Source: Tagaea sp965279565 (GTDB taxonomy: Bacteria > Pseudomonadota > Alphaproteobacteria > CACIAM-22H2). From it: a stretch of DNA of 64,000 bases. Numbering within the stretch: the first letter of the stretch is position 1; every line of letters starts with the position of its first letter. Positions 17,747 through 26,954 of this stretch are shown here, in pieces. Location of the stretch: assembly GCA_965279565.1 (NCBI GenBank), contig OZ257249.1, positions 2,294,001 to 2,358,000 of the forward strand, written 5' to 3'. Below the pieces are notes generated by a model. The model saw only the letters and a list, made by a program, of their open reading frames with translations, was not told the origin of the DNA and ran no database searches. A program made the translations under genes and the position numbers.

Positions 17747-18994
17747 ATGGAACGCATCGAACTCAACGGGCGCAGCTACGCGGTCCCGTCGCGGCCCATC
17801 GTCGTCGTCTGCGTCGACGGCTCGGAGCCGGGCTATATCGAGCAGACCATCGCCAAGGGCCGCGCGCCCTTCTTCAAGCGCTGCCTCGCCGAGGGGACGA
17901 ACCTGCTGGCCGAGTGCGTCGTGCCGAGCTTCACGAACCCGAACAACCTGTCGATCGTCACCGGCGCACCGCCGTCTGTGCACGGGATCTCGGGCAACTA
18001 CTTCCTCGACCCGGACACGGGCAAGGAAGTGATGATGAACGATCCGAAGTTCCTGCGCGCGCCCACGCTGTTCCAGGCGTTCCAGAAGCTCGGCAAGACA
18101 ATCGCCATCGTCACGGCGAAGGACAAGCTGCGCGCCCTCCTCGGCCACGGTCTCGCGATCGGGCCGGGCAAGGCGGTGTGTTTCTCGTCGGAAAAATCGG
18201 ACAAGACGACGCTGGCGGAAAACGGCATCGAGAACGTCAACGCGCTGGTCGGCATGCCCGTTCCCAACGTCTACAGCGCCGGCCTGTCGGAGTTCGTCTT
18301 TGCCGCCGGCGTCAAGCTGATGGAGACGATGCGCCCCGACGTGATGTACCTGTCGACGACGGATTACATCCAGCACAAGCACGCGCCCGGCACGCCGGTC
18401 GCCGACGATTTTTACGCGATGATGGATTCCTACCTCGCGCGCCTCGATGCGCTGGGTGCGACCATCGTGCTGACCGCCGACCACGGCATGAACGCCAAGC
18501 ACGACGCGTCCGGCCAGCCCGACGTGCTCTACCTGCAGGACGCGCTCGACACGCTGCTGGGCAAGGACGTGGCGCGCGTGATCCTGCCGATCACGGACCC
18601 CTATGTCGTGCACCACGGCGCGCTCGGCTCGTTCGCGGTCGTCTATCTGCCCGTCGGGCAGGACCCCGAGGCGGTGCGCAAGCGCATCGCGCAGATGCCG
18701 GGTGTGGAAAGCGCCCTGTCGAAGGATGACGCGGCCAAGCGCTTCGAACTGCCGCCCGACCGGCTGGGCCAGATCGTCGTCGTGTCGACGCGCCACAAGA
18801 CGATCGGCACGTCGGTCTCGCGCCACGACCTGTCGGGCCTGACCGAGCCGCTGCGCTCGCACGGCGGCGTGTCCGAGCAGAAGGTCCCGCTCATTTCCAA
18901 CCGGCGCTGCGCGGTCGAAGCCTCGCACCGCCATCGCAATTTCGATGCCTTCGACCTGGCGCTGAACCGGGTCGCGGCGGAGGTGCCCGCATGA
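17747..18994 (+). CDS. phnA: Phosphonoacetate hydrolase
   Basis: Alkaline-phosphatase-superfamily zinc enzyme cleaving phosphonoacetate to acetate and phosphate. 415 residues; the metal/nucleophile elements VVCVDGSEPGY (about 20-30), PSFTNPNNLSIVTG with the nucleophilic Thr at about 63, TTDYIQHKHAPG and LTADHGMNAKHD are all present. Start is ATG at 17747, 2 bp after phnW; the stop overlaps phnY (ATGA). Terminal enzyme of the three-step route. Confidence 0.95.
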   Translation: MERIELNGRSYAVPSRPIVVVCVDGSEPGYIEQTIAKGRAPFFKRCLAEGTNLLAECVVPSFTNPNNLSIVTGAPPSVHGISGNYFLDPDTGKEVMMNDPKFLRAPTLFQAFQKLGKTIAIVTAKDKLRALLGHGLAIGPGKAVCFSSEKSDKTTLAENGIENVNALVGMPVPNVYSAGLSEFVFAAGVKLMETMRPDVMYLSTTDYIQHKHAPGTPVADDFYAMMDSYLARLDALGATIVLTADHGMNAKHDASGQPDVLYLQDALDTLLGKDVARVILPITDPYVVHHGALGSFAVVYLPVGQDPEAVRKRIAQMPGVESALSKDDAAKRFELPPDRLGQIVVVSTRHKTIGTSVSRHDLSGLTEPLRSHGGVSEQKVPLISNRRCAVEASHRHRNFDAFDLALNRVAAEVPA

Positions 18995-20442
18995 ACGCGA
19001 TTTCCCCCATCGAGGTCCGCCACGAGACGCTGCGCATCGCCGGAAAGAAGGTCGCCGGCGACAACGGCTCGTTCGAGGTGTTCCACCCCTACAACGGCGC
19101 GCTGGTGGGTACCGCCGCGCGCGCGTCGGCGGCACAGGCCGCCGAGGCGTTCCGCATCGCGGCAGCCTACCGTTCGAAGCTGACGCGCTACGACCGGCAG
19201 AAGATCCTGATGCGCGCGGCCGAGCTGCTTGCCGCGCGCAAGGAACCGCTCGCCCGCCTGATCACGGCGGAAAGCGGCCTGTCGCTGAAGGACAGCTACT
19301 ACGAGGTCGGCCGCGCCTACGACGTCTACACGCTGTCGGGCCAGCTCGCGATCCGCGAGGATGCCGAGACGTTCGCGTGCGACATCACCCCGCACGGCAA
19401 GGCGCGGCGCATCCACACGCTGCGCGAACCACTGCAGGGCGCGATATCGGCGATCACGCCGTTCAACCACCCGCTCAACATGGTCTCGCACAAGATCGCG
19501 CCCGCGATCGCGACCAACAACCGCATCGTGCTGAAGCCGACGGAACTGACGCCGCTCACGGCACTGGCGCTCGCCGACATCCTCTACGAGGCGGGCCTGC
19601 CGCCGGAGATGCTGTCGGTCGTGACCGGCACGCCCGCCGATCTGGGCGACGCGATGATCACGGACCCGAACATCGATCTCGTCACGTTCACGGGCTCGGT
19701 CCCGGTGGGCAAGATGATCGCGCAGAAGGCGGGCTATCGCCGCGTGGTGCTGGAACTGGGCGGCAACGATCCGCTGATCGTGCTGGCCGACGCCGACCCC
19801 GACAAGGCGGCCGAGCTTGCGGTGGCCGGTGCGACCAAGAACTCCGGCCAGCGCTGCACGGCGGTGAAGCGCATCCTCGCGGTCGAGAGCGTCGCCGACG
19901 CGCTCGTCGAGCGCATTCTCGTGCACGCCAAGAAGCTCAAGTGCGGCGACCCGATGGACCCCAATACCGACATCGGCACCGTGATCCACGAGCGCGCGGC
20001 CGCGACCTTCGAGAAGCGCGTGATCGACGCGGTGTCGAAGGGTGCCAAGCTGCTGCACGGCAACGACCGGCGCGGGGCACTCTATCCGCCGACCGTCGTC
20101 GACCATGTGCCGTACGACTGCGAACTGGTGGACGAGGAGACGTTCGGTCCCGTAATCCCGGTCGTGCGCGTAAAGGACGTGGACGACGCGATCCGCGTGT
20201 CGAACTCGACCCGCTACGGCCTGTCGTCGGGCGTGTGCACGTGGCGGCTCGACCACATCAACCGCTTCATCCACGAGCTCAACGTGGGCACGGTGAATAT
20301 CTGGGAAGTTCCCGGCTACCGCATCGAGATGTCGCCGTTCGGCGGAATCAAGGATTCCGGCAACGGCCACAAGGAAGGTGTGGTCGAGGCGATGAAGTCC
20401 TTCACCAACGTGAAGACCTATTCGCTGCCCTGGCCGGGCTGA
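18991..20442 (+). CDS. phnY: Phosphonoacetaldehyde dehydrogenase
   Basis: NAD-dependent aldehyde dehydrogenase-family enzyme (483 residues) that oxidises phosphonoacetaldehyde to phosphonoacetate, linking PhnW to PhnA. Catalytic Cys289 in NSGQRCTAVKR and the general base Glu255 in LELGGND are seen; the NAD-binding FTGSVPVGK is at about 233-241. The 4-bp overlap with phnA and the gene order identify the substrate better than the family alone would. Confidence 0.94.
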   Translation: MNAISPIEVRHETLRIAGKKVAGDNGSFEVFHPYNGALVGTAARASAAQAAEAFRIAAAYRSKLTRYDRQKILMRAAELLAARKEPLARLITAESGLSLKDSYYEVGRAYDVYTLSGQLAIREDAETFACDITPHGKARRIHTLREPLQGAISAITPFNHPLNMVSHKIAPAIATNNRIVLKPTELTPLTALALADILYEAGLPPEMLSVVTGTPADLGDAMITDPNIDLVTFTGSVPVGKMIAQKAGYRRVVLELGGNDPLIVLADADPDKAAELAVAGATKNSGQRCTAVKRILAVESVADALVERILVHAKKLKCGDPMDPNTDIGTVIHERAAATFEKRVIDAVSKGAKLLHGNDRRGALYPPTVVDHVPYDCELVDEETFGPVIPVVRVKDVDDAIRVSNSTRYGLSSGVCTWRLDHINRFIHELNVGTVNIWEVPGYRIEMSPFGGIKDSGNGHKEGVVEAMKSFTNVKTYSLPWPG

Positions 20443-20473
20443 CGGATCGGGCTTCCCACGCGCGGGTGCCGGG

Positions 20474-20491
20474 CTGTAACCTTTCCGTAAC
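20474..20491 (+). promoter_or_regulatory. Candidate Pho box upstream of phoX
   Basis: Two 7-bp direct repeats, CTGTAAC and CCGTAAC, separated by 4 bp (11-bp period), the layout of a PhoB-binding Pho box (CTGTCAT-N4-CTGTCAT). It ends 19 bp before the phoX ATG, which leaves little room for a -10 element and leader, so either the transcript is very short or the true start is further downstream. The target gene fits PhoB control. Confidence 0.5.
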
Positions 20492-20510
20492 AAAAGACGG
20501 GGAGGGGCCC

Positions 20511-22451
20511 ATGCACGATCCTGAGAACGATTTCGAACCGGAAGACTTCGGCGTCGAACGCCCGATGGCGACGACGTTTTCGGCCATCGCCGAATCGCGG
20601 CTTTCGCGCCGCGCGGCACTGCTCGGTGCCGCCGCCGCCGGTGCGCTCGCGGCTGTACCCGCCGCAGCCCAACGGCGCGGATCGAGCCTGACCTTCAAGG
20701 ACGCGCCCGTCGTCTATGACGACAAGTCGCGCGTCGCCGAGGGCTATCGCGAGCAGGTCGTCGTGCGCTGGGGCGACGCGCTGTTCGCCGACGCGCCCGC
20801 CTTCGACCCGCAGCGCCAGACCGGTGCGGGGCAGGAGCGCCAGTTCGGCTACAACTGCGACTTCACGGCCTTCATGCCGCTGCCGCTGGGCTCGAAGAGC
20901 TCGACGCACGGCCTGCTCTGCGTCAACCACGAGTACTGCAACAGCAACCTGATGTTCCCGGGCGTGAACGCGCGCGGCAACATCAACAAGGAGCAGTGCG
21001 AGATCGAGATGTCGGCGCACGGCCTGTCCGTGGTCGAGGTGAAGAAGGAAGGCGATTCCTGGAAGATCGTCCAGGGCCGCTACAACCGCCGCCTCTCGAT
21101 GTCGGGCATGGCGTTCCGCGTGGCGGGGCCCGCGGCCGGCCATCCGCGCCTGCGCACCAAGGAGGATCCGACCGGCACGCTCGTCATCGGCACGCTCAAC
21201 AACTGTGCTGGCGGAACCACGCCGTGGGGCACGGTCCTGACGGGCGAGGAGAACTTCAACGGCTATTTCGGCGGCGACGCGTCCAAGACGCCCGAAGCGC
21301 GCAACCACCGGCGCTACGGCGTGCAGGCCTTCAACGGCGCGCCGTGGTCGAACCATTTCGAGCGCTTCCAGGTCGAGAAGTCGTGGAACGAACCCAACCG
21401 CTTCGGCTGGGTGTGCGAGTACGACCCCTATGATCCGAACTCGTCGCCGGTGAAGCGCACGGCATTGGGCCGCTTCAAGCACGAGGGTGCCACCTGCGTG
21501 GTCTGCCCGGACGGGCGCGTGGCCGTCTATTCGGGCGACGACGAACGCTTCGAATATGTCTACCGCTTCGTCACGGCCGGGAAGTTCGATCCGAAGAACC
21601 GCGCGGCCAACCGCCACCTGCTCGACGACGGCGTCCTGTCGGTCGCCAGGTTCGAGGCGGACGGCACGATGCGCTGGCTGCCGCTGGTCTTCGGGCAGGG
21701 GCCGCTCACGGCGGCGAACGGCTTCGAAAGCCAGGCCGACGTGCTGATCGAGGCGCGCCGCGCGGCCGATCTGCTCGGCGCCACGCCGATGGACCGGCCG
21801 GAAGACGTCGAGACGAACCCGGTCACGGGGTGCACCTATATCGCGTGTACCTACAACGAGCGTCGCGCGGCGGCCGATGCGGCGGACGCGCGCACGCGCG
21901 TGAACGCGGCCAACCCGCGCGTCGACAACCGCACGGGCCAGATCGTCGAGCTGATCCCGCCGGGCGGGCGGGGTGCCAAGGCCGACCACGCCGCCGGCGT
22001 CTTCCGCTGGGAGCTCTTCATCCTCGGCGGCGATCCGGCCGATCCGAAGTCGGGGGCGAAATACGGTCCGGACGTGTCGGCCGAAGGTTGGCTCGCGGCA
22101 CCCGACAATATCGGCTTCGATCCCAGGGGCCGCATCTGGATCTCGACCGACGGGATGCCTACGCAGGCCAACCCGCCGCGTCCCGACGGCGCCTTCGGTG
22201 CCGACACCGAGGGACCCGGCCGCGCGGTCACCAAGCGTCTCTACGCCGCACCGTCGGGCGCGGAAGTGTGCAGTCCGTGCTTCACACCGGACGGGCGCAC
22301 CGTGTTCCTCGCCATCCAGCATCCAGGCGAGGCGCGCGGCTCCACGTTCGACACCCCATCCTCGCGCTGGCCGGATTTCCGGCCGGGCATTCCGCCGCGT
22401 CCGTCGATCGTGGCGGTCGAACGCATCGACGGCAAGGAGGTCGGCACATGA
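20511..22451 (+). CDS. phoX: PhoX-family alkaline phosphatase (DUF839), Tat-exported
   Basis: Secreted or periplasmic phosphatase of the calcium/iron PhoX family that releases phosphate from organic esters, 646 residues. A twin-arginine signal is visible at about residues 30-50 (SRLSRRAALLGAAAAGALAA, cleavage after PAAAQ). Family blocks include FGYNCDFTAF, CVNHEYCN, TEVLTGEEN-like TVLTGEENFNGYFGG, WVCEYDPYDP and GWLAAPDNIGFDP. ATG at 20511 has a strong GGAGGG site; a second ATG (codon 19) is an alternative. The stop overlaps mscL (ATGA). A Pho-box-like repeat precedes it. Confidence 0.93.
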   Translation: MHDPENDFEPEDFGVERPMATTFSAIAESRLSRRAALLGAAAAGALAAVPAAAQRRGSSLTFKDAPVVYDDKSRVAEGYREQVVVRWGDALFADAPAFDPQRQTGAGQERQFGYNCDFTAFMPLPLGSKSSTHGLLCVNHEYCNSNLMFPGVNARGNINKEQCEIEMSAHGLSVVEVKKEGDSWKIVQGRYNRRLSMSGMAFRVAGPAAGHPRLRTKEDPTGTLVIGTLNNCAGGTTPWGTVLTGEENFNGYFGGDASKTPEARNHRRYGVQAFNGAPWSNHFERFQVEKSWNEPNRFGWVCEYDPYDPNSSPVKRTALGRFKHEGATCVVCPDGRVAVYSGDDERFEYVYRFVTAGKFDPKNRAANRHLLDDGVLSVARFEADGTMRWLPLVFGQGPLTAANGFESQADVLIEARRAADLLGATPMDRPEDVETNPVTGCTYIACTYNERRAAADAADARTRVNAANPRVDNRTGQIVELIPPGGRGAKADHAAGVFRWELFILGGDPADPKSGAKYGPDVSAEGWLAAPDNIGFDPRGRIWISTDGMPTQANPPRPDGAFGADTEGPGRAVTKRLYAAPSGAEVCSPCFTPDGRTVFLAIQHPGEARGSTFDTPSSRWPDFRPGIPPRPSIVAVERIDGKEVGT

Positions 22452-22873
22452 GCATCCTGCAGGAATTCAAGGATTTCGCGTCGCGCGGCAACGTCGTCGA
22501 CCTCGCGGTCGGCGTCATCATCGGGGCAGCGTTCACGGCGATCGTCTCGTCGCTGGTCAACGACGTGTTGATGCCGCCGCTGGGCGTGCTGATCGGCGGG
22601 GTCGATTTCTCGAACTACTTCGTCGTGCTGTCGACCACCGCCGCGGGCCCGTTCCCCAGCATCGACGCGGCGCAGAAGGCGGGCGTGGCCACGCTCAACT
22701 ACGGGCTGTTCATCAACGCCTGCATCAAGTTCGTCATCGTCGCGTTCGCCGTGTTCATCCTGGTCAAGCAGGTGAACCGGCTGAAGAAGCCCGATGCGCC
22801 CAAGGCTCCGTCCGGGCCGCCGCGCAGCGAAGTGCTGCTCGAGGAAATCCGCGACGCGCTGAAGGCGAAATAG
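22448..22873 (+). CDS. mscL: Large-conductance mechanosensitive channel MscL
   Basis: Inner-membrane channel that opens under osmotic down-shock, 141 residues. The N-terminal amphipathic helix MSILQEFKDFASRGNVVDLA is followed by TM1 (VGVIIGAAFTAIVSSLVNDV), a periplasmic loop and TM2 (FVIVAFAVFILVKQVNRL), then a basic-acidic C-terminal helix, all as in MscL. Translation start overlaps the phoX stop by 4 bp, an unusual partner that implies co-expression. Confidence 0.96.
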   Translation: MSILQEFKDFASRGNVVDLAVGVIIGAAFTAIVSSLVNDVLMPPLGVLIGGVDFSNYFVVLSTTAAGPFPSIDAAQKAGVATLNYGLFINACIKFVIVAFAVFILVKQVNRLKKPDAPKAPSGPPRSEVLLEEIRDALKAK

Positions 22874-22877
22874 CCCT

Positions 22878-24047
22878 TCAGGCGAAAGCGGTCCCGTGCG
22901 AAAGCGCGGGGATGCCGAGATGGCGGGCGAGCGACTGGCCGATATCCGCGAAGCTTTCGCGGATACCCAGATCGCGCCCGCCGATCCCGGGGCCGAACCA
23001 GATCACGGGCACGTGCTCGCGCGTGTGGTCGCTGCCCTTCCAGGTCGGATCGCAGCCATGGTCGGCCGTCAGCACCGCCACGTCGCCGGGGCGCAGCGCC
23101 GCGCGCACGTCCGGCAGCCGCACGTCGAACGCTTCGAGTGCGGCGGCATAGCCGGCCGCGTCGCGCCGATGCCCGAACAACGTGTCGAAATCGACGAAGT
23201 TGGTCATCGTCAGGCTGCCGTCGGGCGCATCGGCGATTGCCTCCAGCGTGCGGTCCATCAGGGCCGCGTTGCCGTCGGCCTTCACCTCGCGCTTCGTGCC
23301 GTGATGCGCGTAGATGTCGCCGATCTTGCCGATCGCGATGGTCTCGCGGTCGGCCGCGACCAGCCTGTCGAACAGCGTGGGTTCGGGCGGCGAGATCGCG
23401 TAGTCCTTCCGGTTGCCGGTGCGTTTGAACGCACCCGGCGCTTCACCGACGAAGGGCCGCGCGATCACGCGGCCGATGTTGTACGGGCGCACCAGCTCGA
23501 ATGCTACCTTGCAGACGTCGAGCAGCCGGTCGAGCCCGAAATGCGTTTCGTGCGCCGCGATCTGGAACACGCTGTCGGCCGACGTGTAGACGATGGGCTT
23601 GCCGGTCGCGATGTGTTCGGTACCCAGCTCGTCGAGGATCTGCGTACCCGAAGCGTGCCGGTTGCCGAGCACGCCGGGCAGGCCGCAACGCTTCGCGAGC
23701 GCGTCGGTCAGCTCGGCCGGGAAGCAAGGGACGGTCTCGGGGAAATAGCCCCAGTCGAACGTGACCGGCACGCCGGCCATTTCCCAGTGGCCCGACGGCG
23801 TGTCCTTGCCGCGCGAAAGCTCGCGCGCGGCACCGTGCCACGCCTCGGGGGCGGGGCCGGAATAGGGCAGGCCCGTCGCCGTCGCGTGCGCGGCGTCCAG
23901 GCCGAGGCGCACGAGGTTGGGCACCTTGGGCGCATGGCGCTTCCGGATGCTGCCCCAGGTGTCGGCACCCGTGTCGCCGAAGCGCGCGGCGTCCGGCGTG
24001 GCACCGATGCCGAATGAATCCATCACGAGGACGAAGGCGCGGGCCAT
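22878..24047 (-). CDS. deoB: Phosphopentomutase
   Basis: Interconverts (deoxy)ribose-1-phosphate and -5-phosphate, connecting nucleoside phosphorolysis to DeoC. 389 residues of the alkaline phosphatase-like fold; begins ARAFVLVMDSFGIGATPDA with the metal Asp, contains ADTWGSI, SADSVFQIAAHE, NFVDFDTLFGHRRD and LTADHGCDPT. Start ATG at 24047, 2 bp after deoA. Last gene of the nucleoside uptake/salvage run; convergent with mscL. Confidence 0.95.
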   Translation of the reverse strand: MARAFVLVMDSFGIGATPDAARFGDTGADTWGSIRKRHAPKVPNLVRLGLDAAHATATGLPYSGPAPEAWHGAARELSRGKDTPSGHWEMAGVPVTFDWGYFPETVPCFPAELTDALAKRCGLPGVLGNRHASGTQILDELGTEHIATGKPIVYTSADSVFQIAAHETHFGLDRLLDVCKVAFELVRPYNIGRVIARPFVGEAPGAFKRTGNRKDYAISPPEPTLFDRLVAADRETIAIGKIGDIYAHHGTKREVKADGNAALMDRTLEAIADAPDGSLTMTNFVDFDTLFGHRRDAAGYAAALEAFDVRLPDVRAALRPGDVAVLTADHGCDPTWKGSDHTREHVPVIWFGPGIGGRDLGIRESFADIGQSLARHLGIPALSHGTAFA

Positions 24048-24049
24048 GC

Positions 24050-25366
24050 TCAGGCTCCAAATGTCTCGCGCACGACCGGCGACGGGGCCGGGGGTGCTTC
24101 GCCGATAGTATATGCCTTCCGCAGCGTCGCGGCGGCACGTTCGGCGCCCGCCTCGTCGCGCGCGTGCATGATCGCGAGCGGCCGATCCGGGCCGACCTGC
24201 GCACCCAGCAGGGCAAGGCGCTCGAAACCGACGGCCGGATCGATGGCGGCGGCCGGATCGGTGCGCCCGCCGCCAAGCTCCAGCACCGCCACGCCGACCG
24301 CGCGCGTGGCGACCGACACGACGGTTCCGGGCCGTGCCGGTGCGACCGCGCGCACGATGGGGGCTTTCGCGAGATAGGCGTCGGGCCGCTCGATCAGGTC
24401 GGCGGGCCCGCCGAGTGCCGCGACCATCCGCGCAAAGCGTTCGGCGGCAGCGCCCGAGGCGAGGGCGGCATCGAGCCTGGCACCTGCCGTGCCGCGCGGC
24501 GCGATGCCCGACAGGTCCAGCATCTCGATCGCAAGGGCGCGCGTGCAGTCGTGCAGCCGCGCCTCGCGTGTACCCGTCAGGTAGGCGATGGCCTCGCGCA
24601 CTTCCAGCGCGTTGCCGGCGGTCGTCCCGAGCGGGCTGTCCATGTCGGTCAGCAGGGCGCGCGTCTTCAGGCCCGCACCGTTCGCCACGTCGACGATGGA
24701 CTGCGCCAGTTCGCGCGCGCGGCCGAACTCGGCCATGAACGCGCCGGAGCCGAATTTGACGTCCATCACGAGCGCGTCGAGCCCGGCGGCGAGCTTCTTC
24801 GACAGAATCGACGCGGTGATCAGGCCGATGGATTCGACCGTCGCCGTCACGTCGCGGATCGCGTAGAGCCGCTTGTCGGCCGGGGCGAGATTCGCGGTCT
24901 GGCCGATGATCGCGCAGCCGACCTCGCGCACCGTGCTGCGGAAACGCGCATTGTCCGGTTTCGCGTCGTAGCCCGGGATGCTTTCGAGCTTGTCGAGCGT
25001 GCCGCCGGTGTGGCCGAGCCCGCGGCCCGAGATCATCGGCACGAAGCCGCCGCACGCGGCAACCCAGGGGGCGAGCATCAGGCTGACCTTGTCGCCCACA
25101 CCACCGGTCGAATGCTTGTCGACGACGGGGCCGGGCAGGTTCTCGGACTTCCACGACAGCACGTCGCCCGAACGCGTCATCGAGCGCGTCAGCGCGATGC
25201 ATTCGCCGCGATCGATGCCGCGCAGGAACAGCGCCATCGCGAGTGCGCCCACCTGCGCGTCGGCAAGCCCCTTGCCGTCGGCAATGCCAGCAACCAGCGC
25301 CTCGATCTCGGAATCTTCGAGGCGCTTGCCGTCGCGTTTCCGGCGGATGAGTTCCTGCGGCAGCAT
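24050..25366 (-). CDS. deoA: Thymidine phosphorylase
   Basis: Phosphorolysis of thymidine and deoxyuridine to the base and deoxyribose-1-phosphate. 438 residues with the signature SGRGLGHTGGTLDKLESIPG and the phosphate-site KHSTGGVGDK; MLPQELIRRKRDGKRL start is standard. ATG at 25366 is preferred over longer upstream frames, since the preceding gene deoC ends 4 bp before. Supplies substrate for DeoB. Confidence 0.95.
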   Translation of the reverse strand: MLPQELIRRKRDGKRLEDSEIEALVAGIADGKGLADAQVGALAMALFLRGIDRGECIALTRSMTRSGDVLSWKSENLPGPVVDKHSTGGVGDKVSLMLAPWVAACGGFVPMISGRGLGHTGGTLDKLESIPGYDAKPDNARFRSTVREVGCAIIGQTANLAPADKRLYAIRDVTATVESIGLITASILSKKLAAGLDALVMDVKFGSGAFMAEFGRARELAQSIVDVANGAGLKTRALLTDMDSPLGTTAGNALEVREAIAYLTGTREARLHDCTRALAIEMLDLSGIAPRGTAGARLDAALASGAAAERFARMVAALGGPADLIERPDAYLAKAPIVRAVAPARPGTVVSVATRAVGVAVLELGGGRTDPAAAIDPAVGFERLALLGAQVGPDRPLAIMHARDEAGAERAAATLRKAYTIGEAPPAPSPVVRETFGA

Positions 25367-25370
25367 GGCG

Positions 25371-26132
25371 TCAGTAACCCGGCTTGCCGGCCTCGGCCGG
25401 GCGGCCTTCGAGGGCGGCCAGCAACGCGTCGAGCAGGCCCGACGCGCCGAAGCGGAACGTGTCGGGCCGCGGCCACGAAGCACCCCGGATGCGGTCGGCG
25501 ATTTCCAGATAGGCGCGCGCGTCGGCAAGCGTGCGCACGCCGCCCGATATCTTCACGCCGATCTCGCGCGGCGCCTTGCGCGCGGCTTCCAGCAGCACGC
25601 GCGCGGCTTCGGGCGTTGCCCCCGTCGCGATTTTCCCGGTCGACGTCTTCAGCATGTCGCCGCCCGCGTCGATCGCTTCGGCGCACGCGGCATTGAGCCG
25701 CGCCATGTCCGTGAAATGGCCGCTTTCGAGGATCACCTTGACCGGAACCTTCGGCCCGCAGATCGCCTTGGCCGCCGCGACCATCGTGGCTGCCTTGACC
25801 TTCTCGCCGCGCAGCCATTCGACATAGGGAAAGACCAGGTCGATCTCGTCCGCCCCGTCGGCCAGCGCCTTGCGCACCGCGAGCAGCACGTCGGGCCGCG
25901 GCTCGCTGCCCGAGGGGAAATTGACGACCGTCGCCACGCGCACCTTCGTGCCGGCGAGCGCCGTCTTCGCCTGCGCCACGAAGCGCGGCCACAGGCACAC
26001 GGCCGCGACCGGCCCGAACGGCGTGACCGCCCGCGCACAGAGCGCAGCGGTCGATGCCACGTCGTCGGCATCGTTGAGGCTGGTGAGGTCGAGCAGCGGC
26101 AGGGCGCGGCGCGCGAGATCTGTGTCGGTCAT
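25371..26132 (-). CDS. deoC: Deoxyribose-phosphate aldolase
   Basis: Cleaves deoxyribose-5-phosphate to acetaldehyde and glyceraldehyde-3-phosphate through a Schiff base. 253 residues, TIM barrel; LLDLTSLND, VKVILESGHF, the catalytic-Lys strand MLKTSTGKI and GVKISGGVRTLADA are the class motifs. ATG at 26132 overlaps the stop of the purine nucleoside phosphorylase by 4 bp. Confidence 0.95.
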   Translation of the reverse strand: MTDTDLARRALPLLDLTSLNDADDVASTAALCARAVTPFGPVAAVCLWPRFVAQAKTALAGTKVRVATVVNFPSGSEPRPDVLLAVRKALADGADEIDLVFPYVEWLRGEKVKAATMVAAAKAICGPKVPVKVILESGHFTDMARLNAACAEAIDAGGDMLKTSTGKIATGATPEAARVLLEAARKAPREIGVKISGGVRTLADARAYLEIADRIRGASWPRPDTFRFGASGLLDALLAALEGRPAEAGKPGY

Positions 26133-26953
26133 GCCTTTGCGATCTCCGGAAGGGCGGCCTCGAGCAGGGCCGCGAGGTTCTTGCCGATGCGCGCGGCGAT
26201 CGCCTGCGTGTGGTCGTGCGACAAATGCTGGCCTTCGCGCATGCCCGCGACGAGATTGGTGACGGCACTGATCGCCGCAACGCGCAGGCCGCAGTGGCGC
26301 GCCACCATCACCTCGGGTGCGGTCGACATGCCGACGAGATCGGCCCCGAGCGTGCGAAGTGCGCGGATCTCGGCCGGTGTCTCGAAGTTCGGTCCCAGAT
26401 ACCAGGCATAGACGCCCTCGGGCAGGTCGATGCCGAGCGGGGCGGCGGCCTTGCGCAGCACCGTGCGGAACGCCGGGTCGTAGGCGTCGGTCATCGGGAA
26501 GAAGCGCGGGCCCCATTCCTCGTCGTTCGGGCCGACGAGCGGGCAGATGCCGGCCCACGCGATATGGTCGGAAATCAGCACGAGCGAGCCTTCGTCGCTC
26601 GATTTGTGGAAACTGCCGGCGGCGTTGGTCAGCACCAGCCTGTCCACGCCCAGCGCCTTCAGCGTGCGGATCGGGTGCTTGATCGCGGCGGGCTCCACAC
26701 CTTCGTAGAGATGCACGCGACCCTGCATGCACGCGACCGGCACGCCCGCGAGCGTGCCCGCGACAAGCCGGCCCGCATGGCCGGCCACGCCCGATACGTG
26801 GAAGCCGGGGATCTCGCCATAAGGCACGGCGACGGCATCGTCGATCCGGTCGGCAAGCGGACCGAGTCCGGAGCCGAGCACGATGCCCACGCGCGGCTTG
26901 CGCGCACCGAGCCTCGTCTTCAGGAATGCGGCCGCGTCGTGCGGGCTTGCCAC
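26129..26953 (-). CDS. punA: Purine nucleoside phosphorylase (trimeric type)
   Basis: Splits purine (deoxy)nucleosides with phosphate. 274 residues; phosphate-binding GIVLGSGLGPLAD at about 23-35, MQGRVHLYEG, and VLTNAAGSFHKSS, with the purine-site GPNFETPAEIRALRTLGADLVGMST. This is the PNP/MTAP family pattern rather than DeoD hexamers. Placed directly downstream of a nucleoside-type ABC importer (1 bp after the permease stop). Confidence 0.92.
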   Translation of the reverse strand: MASPHDAAAFLKTRLGARKPRVGIVLGSGLGPLADRIDDAVAVPYGEIPGFHVSGVAGHAGRLVAGTLAGVPVACMQGRVHLYEGVEPAAIKHPIRTLKALGVDRLVLTNAAGSFHKSSDEGSLVLISDHIAWAGICPLVGPNDEEWGPRFFPMTDAYDPAFRTVLRKAAAPLGIDLPEGVYAWYLGPNFETPAEIRALRTLGADLVGMSTAPEVMVARHCGLRVAAISAVTNLVAGMREGQHLSHDHTQAIAARIGKNLAALLEAALPEIAKA

Positions 26954-26954
26954 G

